Origin: an uncultured Gammaproteobacteria bacterium
GTDB lineage: Bacteria; Pseudomonadota; Gammaproteobacteria; Pseudomonadales; Pseudohongiellaceae
DNA: 8,743 nt
Direction of reading: 5' to 3'
NCBI GenBank assembly: GCA_903889815.1
Contig: CAISYX010000159.1
Coordinates: 1-8,743 of the forward strand
The notes beneath the pieces are model-generated. The model ran no database searches and was not told the origin of the DNA. It saw nothing but the letters and a program-made list of their open reading frames with translations. The translations under genes and the position numbers were made by a program. The number at the start of each line of letters is the position of its first letter. Within the stretch, counting starts at the first letter, position 1. Below, piece by piece: positions 1-5,911 of the stretch.

Positions 1-80
1 AGCCACGGTCTCTTTGCTCACTCGGTGCGGGTCGTTTATGCCGCTGAACGGGAAGGCTGCCGCCCGGGGCCTCTTTCGGT

Positions 81-94
81 GCCAGTCGACTGGC
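81..94. repeat. 14-bp perfect palindrome beside the REP unit downstream of tex
   Basis: GCCAGTCGACTGGC reads the same on both strands. It lies 4 bp from the REP unit at 99-121. It could be a protein-binding site or part of a compound repeat; no function can be assigned. Confidence 0.4.
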
Positions 95-98
95 TTTG

Positions 99-121
99 TT
101 CGCTTGCCAGCAAGTTCCCAC
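99..121 (-). repeat. REP-like palindrome downstream of tex
   Basis: On the minus strand this 23-bp unit begins GTGGGAAC and ends GCAAGCGAA, with stem CTTG/CAAG around loop CTGG. It has the same length and termini as the pair at 5837-5885 apart from one G-to-A change in the stem, so it is a third copy of the family. It is about 80 bp past the tex stop, read in the tex direction. Confidence 0.65.
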
Positions 122-134
122 AGGCAAGCAGCCC

Positions 135-158
135 CCTTAGCCAGGCAAGCTCCTGCAG
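135..158 (-). repeat. Degenerate REP-like unit downstream of tex
   Basis: The minus strand contains GCAGGAGCTTGCCTGGCTAAG, which keeps the GGAGCTTGCC part of the REP unit but has a diverged right arm. It is in tandem with the better copy at 99-121 and next to the hairpin at 155-188. Confidence 0.4.
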
Positions 159-188
159 GCAGGATTCTGCGGCTGCCGCAGAGCCTGC
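155..188. repeat. Two-part inverted repeat just past the tex stop
   Basis: Outer arms GCAGGC (155-160) and GCCTGC (183-188) enclose inner arms TCTGCGGC (166-173) and GCCGCAGA (175-182) separated by one base. The RNA from either strand would fold into a long, GC-rich, bulged hairpin. It begins 16 bp after the tex stop in the direction of tex transcription. There is no following T-run, so it is not a standard intrinsic terminator; it may stabilise the 3' end or belong to the REP cluster. Confidence 0.5.
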
Positions 189-203
189 TCACAACTTCAA
201 GCC

Positions 204-2537
204 TTACTTTTTCTTCAGTGCCTGCTCAAACAGCGCCGCCATCGTGCCGGTCTGGCGCTTGTTCGCGGCAGCGGCCTCGAAGTCTTTCTTCTGTCGCTCG
301 GCATACTGGGTCTGATTGCGGCGGGAGGAATTTCCCTGTTTGCCTGCCGTCGCCGCACCCGCCGCTGGCAACTCGTCACTCAGACGCATCGTCATGGCGA
401 TGCGTTTGCGCTCCAGATCCACTTCCAGCACTTTCACCTTGACGATATCGCCAGCCTTTACTGCTTCGTGGGGCGATTTGATGAATTTTTCCGAGATCGC
501 TGAAATGTGCACCAGACCGTCCTGGTGCACGCCCACGTCGACGAAGCAACCAAAGTTGGTGACATTGGTGACAGTGCCTTCCAGCGTCATGCCCGGCACC
601 AGGTCACTGATCTTCTCGACACCGTCGCGCAGCTCCGCCGTCTTGAACTCGGGTCGCGGATCGCGTCCCGGCTTTTCCAGCTCGCGCAGAATGTCCTGCA
701 CTGTTGGCAGCCCGAACTCGGCAGTGACATAGTCCTGCGGATTCAGCGACCGAATGAACGTCACGTCGCCAATCATGGATTTGAGGTCGCGCTTGTTGCG
801 CTTCGCAATGGCCTCCACGACACAGTAGGACTCAGGATGAACCGCTGAGGCATCCAGCGGATTCTCACTCTCGTTCACACGCAGAAAGCCCGCCGCCTGC
901 TCGAAGGACTTGTCGCCAAAACGTGGCACCTTCCTGAGATCGTTGCGACTGCGGAAACGCCCGTTGGCATTGCGAAAATCGATGATGTTGTTGACCAGCG
1001 TCTGGTTCAGACCGGACACGCGCTTGAGCAGCGGTGCCGAAGCTGTGTTCACGTCGACGCCCACGGCGTTCACGCAATCTTCCACCACGGCGTCGAGGCT
1101 GCGCGCGAGTTTCACCTGACTGACATCGTGCTGATACTGCCCCACACCGATGGATTTCGGGTCGATCTTCACCAGCTCGGGCAGCGGGTCCTGCAGACGC
1201 CGCGCGATCGACACCGCGCCACGAATGGTGACGTCCAGATCGGGAAACTCCAGGGCGGCCAGCTCGGATGCGGAGTAAACAGAAGCCCCTGCTTCGTTGA
1301 CAATCACGCGCTTGATGCGCAGTTCGGGGTGAGCCTTGAGCAGGGTTGCCACGAACTGGTCAGTCTCCCGCGAAGCCGTGCCGTTGCCGATGCTGATCAG
1401 CTCCACGCCGTAACGCTTGCAGAAATCCAGCAGCACTCTTGCAGCGTCCGCCGTGCGATTCTGTGGCGCTGTCGGGAAGATCGCCGTGTGGTCGAGCACC
1501 TTGCCTGTCTCGTCCACGACGGAGACCTTCACTCCCGTGCGCAAACCAGGATCGAGGCCGATGGTGACTTTCTTGCCCGCCGGGGCTGCCAGCAGCAGGT
1601 CCTTGATGTTTTTGGCGAACACATCGATGGCATCTTCTTCGGCGCGCTCGCGGATCTGCGTGAGAAAGTCAGTCTGCAGATGACTCTGCAACTTGACGCG
1701 CCACGTCCAGCGCACGACATCGAGCAACCAGGCATCGGCGGCGCGACTCTGATCGCGGACGTTCCAGAATCCGGCAATCAATGTCTCGCAGGGATGACGC
1801 TGTGCAGTGTCCAGATCCTTGATGTCCACATTCAACAGCAGGATTCCCTCCTTGCGCGCGCGGAACAGGGCCATCGCGCGGTGCGAGGGAATTTTCTCCA
1901 GCGCTTCAGAGAATTCGAAGTAATCGCGATACTTGGCCCCTTCCTGCTCCTTGCCTGGCACCAGCTCGGAGATTATCTGCGCTTTCTTCCAGAAGTACTC
2001 CCGCAGCTGACCAAGCAGTTTCGCGTCTTCACTGAATTGTTCGATCAGGATGTGGCGAGCGCCGTCCAGCACAGCCTTGACGTCGGCAAACCCGGCATCG
2101 ACATTCAGGAAGGCCTCGGCCTCCTGCTCCGGATTGCGCTGCGGCTCGGCATAAAGCATGTCTGCCAGCGGCTGGATGCCTGCCTCGCGGGCAATCTGTG
2201 CCTTGGTGCGACGCTTAGGTTTGTAGGGCAGATAAAGATCTTCGAGTTCTGTCTTGGTACCCACGTTGCGAATCAGCTTCTCGAGTTCCGGCGTCAGCTT
2301 TTCCTGTTCCTTGATGCTCTTGAGAATGGCGTCACGGCGCTCTTCGAGTTCACGAAGGTAGTACAGGCGCTCCTGCAACTTGCGCAGCTGCGTATCGTCC
2401 AGACCACCTGTGACTTCCTTGCGATAGCGGGAAATAAAGGGCACCGTGGCGCCTTCATCGAGCAGGGCAACGGCGGCCTCAACCTGAGCGGGACGGGCGG
2501 CGATCTCGGTGGCAATCTGTTCGTACAAAAAATGCAT
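204..2537 (-). CDS. tex: Tex, RNA-binding transcription accessory protein (YqgF-like, HhH and S1 domains)
   Basis: Tex is a cytoplasmic nucleic-acid-binding protein linked to transcription; its exact mechanism is not settled. The 777-residue product is full length for the family (P. aeruginosa Tex is about 785). Seen in the sequence: an N-terminal helical region with the family motifs RYRKEVTGGLDDTQLR (about 37-52) and LYLPYKPKRRTKAQIAREAG (about 101-120); a YqgF/RNase H-like domain opening with GLDPGLRTGVK (327-337) and including GNGTASRETDQF (384-395) and NEAGASVYSASELA (414-427); a helix-hairpin-helix region around 497-554; an S1 RNA-binding domain around 649-719 (GCFVDVGVHQDGLVHIS); and a lysine-rich low-complexity tail ending in three lysines. 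The ATG gives the expected N-terminus; upstream is only a weak GAGAAAG purine tract. It lies 54 bp behind trmJ on the same strand with no terminator seen between, so co-transcription is likely. Confidence 0.97.
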   Translation of the reverse strand: MHFLYEQIATEIAARPAQVEAAVALLDEGATVPFISRYRKEVTGGLDDTQLRKLQERLYYLRELEERRDAILKSIKEQEKLTPELEKLIRNVGTKTELEDLYLPYKPKRRTKAQIAREAGIQPLADMLYAEPQRNPEQEAEAFLNVDAGFADVKAVLDGARHILIEQFSEDAKLLGQLREYFWKKAQIISELVPGKEQEGAKYRDYFEFSEALEKIPSHRAMALFRARKEGILLLNVDIKDLDTAQRHPCETLIAGFWNVRDQSRAADAWLLDVVRWTWRVKLQSHLQTDFLTQIRERAEEDAIDVFAKNIKDLLLAAPAGKKVTIGLDPGLRTGVKVSVVDETGKVLDHTAIFPTAPQNRTADAARVLLDFCKRYGVELISIGNGTASRETDQFVATLLKAHPELRIKRVIVNEAGASVYSASELAALEFPDLDVTIRGAVSIARRLQDPLPELVKIDPKSIGVGQYQHDVSQVKLARSLDAVVEDCVNAVGVDVNTASAPLLKRVSGLNQTLVNNIIDFRNANGRFRSRNDLRKVPRFGDKSFEQAAGFLRVNESENPLDASAVHPESYCVVEAIAKRNKRDLKSMIGDVTFIRSLNPQDYVTAEFGLPTVQDILRELEKPGRDPRPEFKTAELRDGVEKISDLVPGMTLEGTVTNVTNFGCFVDVGVHQDGLVHISAISEKFIKSPHEAVKAGDIVKVKVLEVDLERKRIAMTMRLSDELPAAGAATAGKQGNSSRRNQTQYAERQKKDFEAAAANKRQTGTMAALFEQALKKK

Positions 2538-2591
2538 GCTTTCTCAAACCTGTGATGCTGATGTGAATAGAAACAAATGGTGTGCAGGGAC

Positions 2592-3455
2592 TCAGATCTC
2601 CCCGTCAGAGTCCTTCTTTGCGGCACGGCGCTCCTGGCGCTGTTGCTCGACGCTGATGTTGCGTGCAGCACGCTCCTGCAGCATGTCCACATGGGACAAC
2701 AGGCCGCGCAGAATGCTGATCTCCATCTGATCGGGCCGGATGCGGCCGAACAGGCGGCGCATGCGCATCATCAGCAAGCGCGGATTCTCAGGGTCATGGA
2801 AGTACAGGTCGATCATGGCCTGTTCCAGGTGGGTGTAGAAATTCTCGAGTTGCTGGCCCGTGGCCTTGGGCACATCCCAGTCGACTCCTTCGACGATGGT
2901 CTCATCGTTGTGCACCGGAGCCGGGGCAGTCAGGCTCGCGCGACGCAACAATTCCATGCGCACTTCATAGCAGATGACCATCACGGCGGCGGCAAGATTG
3001 AGTGAACTGTAGTTCTCGTCGGCTGCGATATGCACATGGAAATGACACAGCTGCAGCTCTTCATTGGTGAGGCCCGAATCCTCGCGACCAAATACCAGGG
3101 CGACCTGATTCAGTCTGCTCTCATCGGCCACCTTGACGGCAGTCTCGACGGGCGACATCAGCGGCCACGGAATCCGGCGCACGCGGGCGCTGGCGCCAAT
3201 CACCAGACCACAGTCACTGACAGCCTCTTCCAGTGTTGCCACCACCTTGGCGCGCTCGAGAATATCCACGGCAGCAACGGCACGACCTGAGGCCACCGGG
3301 CTTGGAAACTGTTCAGGGTCGACCAGGGTGAGATGACTCAGTCCCATGTTCTTCATCGCTCTGGCTGTCGCGCCGATGTTGCCGGGATGCGAGGTATTGA
3401 CGAGGACGATACGAATATTGTTGAAGCAATTCTGTTGATTCTCGATGTTGGACAA
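2592..3455 (-). CDS. trmJ: TrmJ, tRNA (cytidine/uridine-32-2'-O)-methyltransferase, TTG start
   Basis: SPOUT-class methyltransferase that uses S-adenosylmethionine to methylate the 2'-OH of nucleotide 32 in the anticodon loop of several tRNAs; the family works as homodimers with a C-terminal trefoil knot. The three SPOUT motifs are visible: motif 1 NTSHPGNIGATARAMKNMG (20-38) with the catalytic-type Arg at 32; motif 2 LVFGREDSGLTNEEL (120-134); motif 3 SSLNLAAAVMVICYE (150-164). At 287 residues it is longer than E. coli TrmJ (about 246), mainly from a short N-terminal extension and a charged C-terminal helical segment (about 200-287). The start is TTG: no ATG lies near the expected N-terminus, and the tract AGAGGGA (minus strand, 3460-3466) sits 4 nt upstream as a good ribosome-binding site. 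Its divergent position to suhB is the usual gammaproteobacterial arrangement. Confidence 0.95.
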   Translation of the reverse strand: MSNIENQQNCFNNIRIVLVNTSHPGNIGATARAMKNMGLSHLTLVDPEQFPSPVASGRAVAAVDILERAKVVATLEEAVSDCGLVIGASARVRRIPWPLMSPVETAVKVADESRLNQVALVFGREDSGLTNEELQLCHFHVHIAADENYSSLNLAAAVMVICYEVRMELLRRASLTAPAPVHNDETIVEGVDWDVPKATGQQLENFYTHLEQAMIDLYFHDPENPRLLMMRMRRLFGRIRPDQMEISILRGLLSHVDMLQERAARNISVEQQRQERRAAKKDSDGEI

Positions 3456-3459
3456 GGGT

Positions 3460-3466
3460 TCCCTCT
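3460..3466 (-). promoter_or_regulatory. Ribosome-binding site for the TTG start of trmJ
   Basis: On the minus strand this reads AGAGGGA, a good match to the anti-Shine-Dalgarno complement, 4 nt before the TTG at 3455. It is what supports the non-ATG start of trmJ. Confidence 0.6.
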
Positions 3467-3498
3467 GCCCTTCGCGGGCCGCAAAAAAACTGGACTGG

Positions 3499-3507
3499 AT
3501 TATAGCA
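3499..3507 (-). promoter_or_regulatory. Extended -10 promoter element for trmJ
   Basis: The minus strand reads TGCTATAAT: a perfect sigma-70 -10 hexamer (TATAAT) preceded by the TGn extended -10 element. No good -35 is seen 16-18 nt upstream, as is common for extended -10 promoters. Transcription would start near 3492, giving a leader of about 37 nt before the TTG start. Inferred from sequence only. Confidence 0.6.
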
Positions 3508-3525
3508 GCTTAAAAAGACGGCATT

Positions 3526-3534
3526 TGCTATGAT
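3526..3534 (+). promoter_or_regulatory. Extended -10 promoter element for suhB
   Basis: The plus strand reads TGCTATGAT: a 5/6 match to TATAAT with the TGn extension. There is no convincing -35. Predicted initiation is near 3540-3542, giving a short leader of about 28 nt. Together with the opposite-strand TGCTATAAT at 3499-3507 it forms a mirror-image pair of divergent promoters. Confidence 0.55.
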
Positions 3535-3539
3535 TGCGC

Positions 3540-3550
3540 GTCCTTAAAAA
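3540..3550 (+). promoter_or_regulatory. Candidate boxA-like element in the suhB leader
   Basis: GTCCTTAAAAA matches 9 of 11 positions of the boxA consensus GYTCTTTAANA, which NusB/NusE recognise in RNA. E. coli suhB is reported to be feedback-controlled by Nus factors through a boxA in its 5' leader, so position and gene fit. The weakness is that the match would lie at the very 5' end of the predicted transcript and the region is simply A-rich, so chance is possible. Confidence 0.35.
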
Positions 3551-3559
3551 CCCGGGTTT
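3548..3559 (+). repeat. 12-bp perfect palindrome in the suhB leader
   Basis: AAACCCGGGTTT is a perfect palindrome ending 9 bp before the suhB ATG, overlapping the last bases of the boxA-like sequence. With no loop it is a weak RNA hairpin by itself; it could be an RNA structure next to the start codon, a DNA operator, or chance. Confidence 0.4.
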
Positions 3560-3568
3560 CCAGATACT

Positions 3569-4366
3569 ATGCATGCCGTTGTCAATATCGCTCTCAAGGC
3601 CGCACGTGATGCCGCCGAAGTCCTCGCCCACAACAGTGACCGTCTCGACAGAGTTCGCGTCGTCGAGGAGAGCGGCGGTCAGGTCATTACCAACATGGAT
3701 CTGGACTCCGAAAAGACCATTCTTTTCCATCTTCAGAAAGCCCACCCGGAATACAGCATTCAGTCTCGCGTCTCGGGATTCACCAAAGGCGGTGACACAC
3801 AGAACGTGTGGATCATTGACCCTCTGTGCGGCAATGCCAATTACCGCCGCGGCATTCCACATTTTTGTGTGTCGATTGCCTTGAGCACCGCCGGGCGTGT
3901 CAACCATGCGGTACTTGTAAATCCCTTGTTGCGAGAAGAGTTCACAGCCAGCCGTGGCGCCGGCGCTCAGGTCAATACGCACCGCCTGCGCGCCAGCACT
4001 GCCCGAGCTCTGGAAGGCGGCCTCGCGGTGCTTGGTACTGAAGCTGACAATGCAGCCCACAGCGACATGCTGCTGCGCCTGCAGCAAAAACTCTATGGCG
4101 TGCAGTGTGACGTGCGCCTGACGGGCTGCCCGGCGCTGGACCTGGCCTGGGTCGGCGCAGGACGCGCGGATGCCGGTTGGCTGGGGGAAATTGATCCTGC
4201 CTCGATTGCGGCAGCCTTGCTGATTCTGCACGAGTCCGGCGCGCTCATCAGCGATGCCACGGGGAATCCGGAAGTCAGCAACAGTGCTGAACTGGTGTTC
4301 GGCAATCTGAAGTGCTTCAAGCAACTGCTGCAGATGCGATTGGCTGGTAATGACAGACCGCTTTGA
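3569..4366 (+). CDS. suhB: SuhB homologue (inositol-monophosphatase fold) with substituted catalytic residues; probable Nus-associated factor
   Basis: SuhB in E. coli is an inositol-1-phosphatase that also joins the NusA/B/E/G complex and supports rRNA synthesis. The 265-residue product aligns without gaps, in my reading, to most of E. coli SuhB (recalled, 267 aa): start MHAVVNIALKAAR, TNMD (41-44), WIIDPL (81-86), IPHFCVSIA (96-104), EEFTASRGAGAQ (123-134), LTGCPALDLAWVGAGRADA (184-202), VFGNLKCFK (243-251). The phosphatase site is not intact. At the Mg-ligand positions E67 is Arg (codon 3767-3769), D87 is Cys (3827-3829) and D212 is Ser (4202-4204); the water-activating Thr of the DGT motif is Asn89. 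D44 and D84 remain. The frame is otherwise clean and conserved, so this is not a decaying gene. I infer a catalytically inactive SuhB kept for transcription. The ATG start matches the family N-terminus; no clear Shine-Dalgarno precedes it. Confidence 0.93.
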   Translation: MHAVVNIALKAARDAAEVLAHNSDRLDRVRVVEESGGQVITNMDLDSEKTILFHLQKAHPEYSIQSRVSGFTKGGDTQNVWIIDPLCGNANYRRGIPHFCVSIALSTAGRVNHAVLVNPLLREEFTASRGAGAQVNTHRLRASTARALEGGLAVLGTEADNAAHSDMLLRLQQKLYGVQCDVRLTGCPALDLAWVGAGRADAGWLGEIDPASIAAALLILHESGALISDATGNPEVSNSAELVFGNLKCFKQLLQMRLAGNDRPL

Positions 4367-4390
4367 AAAAGGGCAATCAACAACAACAAT
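4363..4390 (+). promoter_or_regulatory. Weak candidate sigma-70 promoter for the MATE gene
   Basis: TTGAAA (4363-4368, 5/6 to TTGACA) overlaps the suhB stop codon and is followed after 16 nt by AACAAT (4385-4390, 4/6 to TATAAT). The spacing is acceptable and the matches modest. The MATE gene may equally be read through from suhB, since no terminator is visible between them. Confidence 0.25.
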
Positions 4391-4469
4391 AGAACAGGAC
4401 ATCAGGCTCTTATCTCTACCGGGAGCATAGCGCTTCGCAGTGGTTGTAAAGCTGACTCAGTGTCAACAG

Positions 4470-5825
4470 ATGGCAGAGAGCTCCTCACACAGACGCCACA
4501 GCCTTGTCGATGATCCCATTCCGGCAACGCTGATCCGCATGACCGGCCCGATGATCGTCGGGATGTTCATGCTCTTCTCCTTCAATCTTGTCGACACCGT
4601 GTTCATCAGCATGATGGGCACTGAGCCGCTGTCGGCCATCAGCTTCACCTTCCCTGTCACTTTCATGATTCTGAGCCTGGCTATCGGCCTGGGCATCGGC
4701 ACCTCTGCGGTGGTGGCCAAGTATCTTGGGAGCTGTGAGCACGAGAAAGCCAAGCAGGCGTCGACTGTCACCAATTACACGTCCATTCTGCTGGCGCTGG
4801 TGCTGTCGCTGATCGCGTGGATGTTCATGGATGAGATCTTCCTGCTGATGGGCGCTGACGAAGATCTGCTGCCCCTGATTCGCGACTACATGGGCATCTG
4901 GTTGCCAGCCAGTGCACTTCTGGTGGGGATGACGACAGCCAGCAGTGTGCTGCGTGCCTGTGGCGATACACGCACCCCCAGCCTTGTCATGGCTGCCTCG
5001 GGGCTCATCAATGCGCTGCTGGACCCGATTCTGATCTTCGGCCTCGGCCCGGTTCCGGCAATGGGCATGCAGGGCGCCGCGATTGCCACCCTGATCTCCT
5101 GGATCGTGGGCTTCAGCTACCTGTTCTATTACCTGATTGTGAAGCTGGAACTGATCTACAAAGGCATTCCCTCGCTGAAGGTCTTCATCTCGTCCAGCAG
5201 AGAGATGTTGCGCATCGGCATCCCGGCCTCGGGCGCGAACATGCTCACCCCCGTCGCAGCCGGCGTCATGACAGCCATAGCGGCCGGTTACGGCGAGAGC
5301 ACTGTGGCCGCCTTTGGGGTGGGGTCACGCATCGAGTCCATCGCCAGTCTGCTGGTCCTGGCGCTGTCCTCCACGTTGCCCCCGTTCATGAGCCAGAATC
5401 TAGGGGCCGGGCGGCTCGACCGCATCGCCGAGTCCTATCGCATGACACTGCGGTTCATCCTGCTTTGGCAACTGCTGATTTATGGGGTACTGGCGCTGAC
5501 GGCGGGAATGATTGCGACGATTTTCACAGAAGACGAGAACGTGGCCGCAGGCATCCGGATGTTCATCTGGATACTGCCGCTGGGCTATGGCTTGCAGGGC
5601 GTGATCATTCTGACCAACTCGGCGTTCAATGCCCTGCACAAGCCCATGGTGGCGCTGTATCTGAGCATTGCCCGCTTCTTTGTGTTCTACGTGCCGCTGG
5701 CCTGGGCCGGGAGTGAACTGTTCGGGCTGTGGGGCTTCTATGGGGGCGCCCTGCTGGGCAACGTGCTGATGGCGGTGCTGTCGTGGCGCAGCTTCCAGAA
5801 GGCCATTGCAGACTATCCGAGGTAG
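4470..5825 (+). CDS. MATE-family multidrug/toxin efflux transporter
   Basis: Inner-membrane secondary exporter of the MATE family, which expels cationic drugs, dyes or metabolites in exchange for Na+ or H+. From the chosen ATG the product is 451 residues, the usual family length, with many hydrophobic stretches consistent with 12 membrane helices. Family marks: LIRMTGPMIVGM (21-32) in helix 1, VDTVFISMMG (41-50) with the conserved Asp, SSVLRACGDTRTPSLVM (158-174), NALLDPILIFG (181-191), GMQGAAIATLIS (199-210), AAFGVGSRIES (280-290) and NALHKP (387-392). The two-lobed pseudo-repeat is evident. The frame is also open from a GTG at 4440 (10 more residues, GGGAG at 4421-4425 but about 14 nt away); I chose the ATG at 4470 because it gives a natural N-terminus, although it has no strong Shine-Dalgarno either. 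The substrate cannot be told from sequence. It ends convergently with the radical SAM gene, with a REP pair in between. Confidence 0.93.
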   Translation: MAESSSHRRHSLVDDPIPATLIRMTGPMIVGMFMLFSFNLVDTVFISMMGTEPLSAISFTFPVTFMILSLAIGLGIGTSAVVAKYLGSCEHEKAKQASTVTNYTSILLALVLSLIAWMFMDEIFLLMGADEDLLPLIRDYMGIWLPASALLVGMTTASSVLRACGDTRTPSLVMAASGLINALLDPILIFGLGPVPAMGMQGAAIATLISWIVGFSYLFYYLIVKLELIYKGIPSLKVFISSSREMLRIGIPASGANMLTPVAAGVMTAIAAGYGESTVAAFGVGSRIESIASLLVLALSSTLPPFMSQNLGAGRLDRIAESYRMTLRFILLWQLLIYGVLALTAGMIATIFTEDENVAAGIRMFIWILPLGYGLQGVIILTNSAFNALHKPMVALYLSIARFFVFYVPLAWAGSELFGLWGFYGGALLGNVLMAVLSWRSFQKAIADYPR

Positions 5826-5836
5826 GTGGGCAGCCA

Positions 5837-5859
5837 GTGGGAGCGGGCTCGCCCGCGAA
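5837..5859 (+). repeat. REP palindrome, first arm of an inverted pair
   Basis: 23-bp REP-like unit starting GTGGGAGC and ending GCGAA, with a stem GCGGG/CCCGC around loop CTCG. It resembles the REP units common in Pseudomonas genomes. With the unit at 5863-5885 it forms a head-to-head pair separated by 3 bp (CAA). Confidence 0.75.
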
Positions 5860-5862
5860 CAA

Positions 5863-5885
5863 TTCGCTTGGAGGCAAGCTCCCAC
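5863..5885 (-). repeat. REP palindrome, second arm of the inverted pair (REPIN-like)
   Basis: Read on the minus strand this also starts GTGGGAGC and ends GCGAA. Its stem is GCTTG/CAAGC around loop CCTC, so the stem bases differ from the partner while pairing is kept. Such compensatory change is what is expected of a functional hairpin. The pair (5837-5885) lies between convergent gene ends and could form a cruciform or RNA hairpins that block read-through. Confidence 0.75.
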
Positions 5886-5911
5886 ATGATGTCAACAGGG
5901 TACGGACGCTC

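Noticed and set aside
155..188. Intrinsic terminator for tex
   Set aside because: The hairpin is strong, but no U-run follows on the tex-sense strand, so I kept it as an inverted repeat.
1..203. Open plus-strand frames at the left edge that might be the tail of a gene
   Set aside because: Two frames stay open through the palindromes and into the antisense of tex with no recognisable protein, so nothing supports coding here; a gene end within the first 80 bases cannot be excluded.
1128..2555. 475-codon open frame on the plus strand
   Set aside because: Fully antisense to tex. The translation has no family features, while the opposite strand encodes a complete, well-conserved Tex.
3569..4366. 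suhB as a pseudogene
   Set aside because: The frame is intact from the family start to near the family end, the core is conserved and the promoter is good. Only catalytic positions are changed, which fits altered function better than decay.
3500..4402. 300-codon open frame on the minus strand
   Set aside because: Antisense to suhB and overlapping the divergent promoter region; the plus strand gives a gap-free SuhB.
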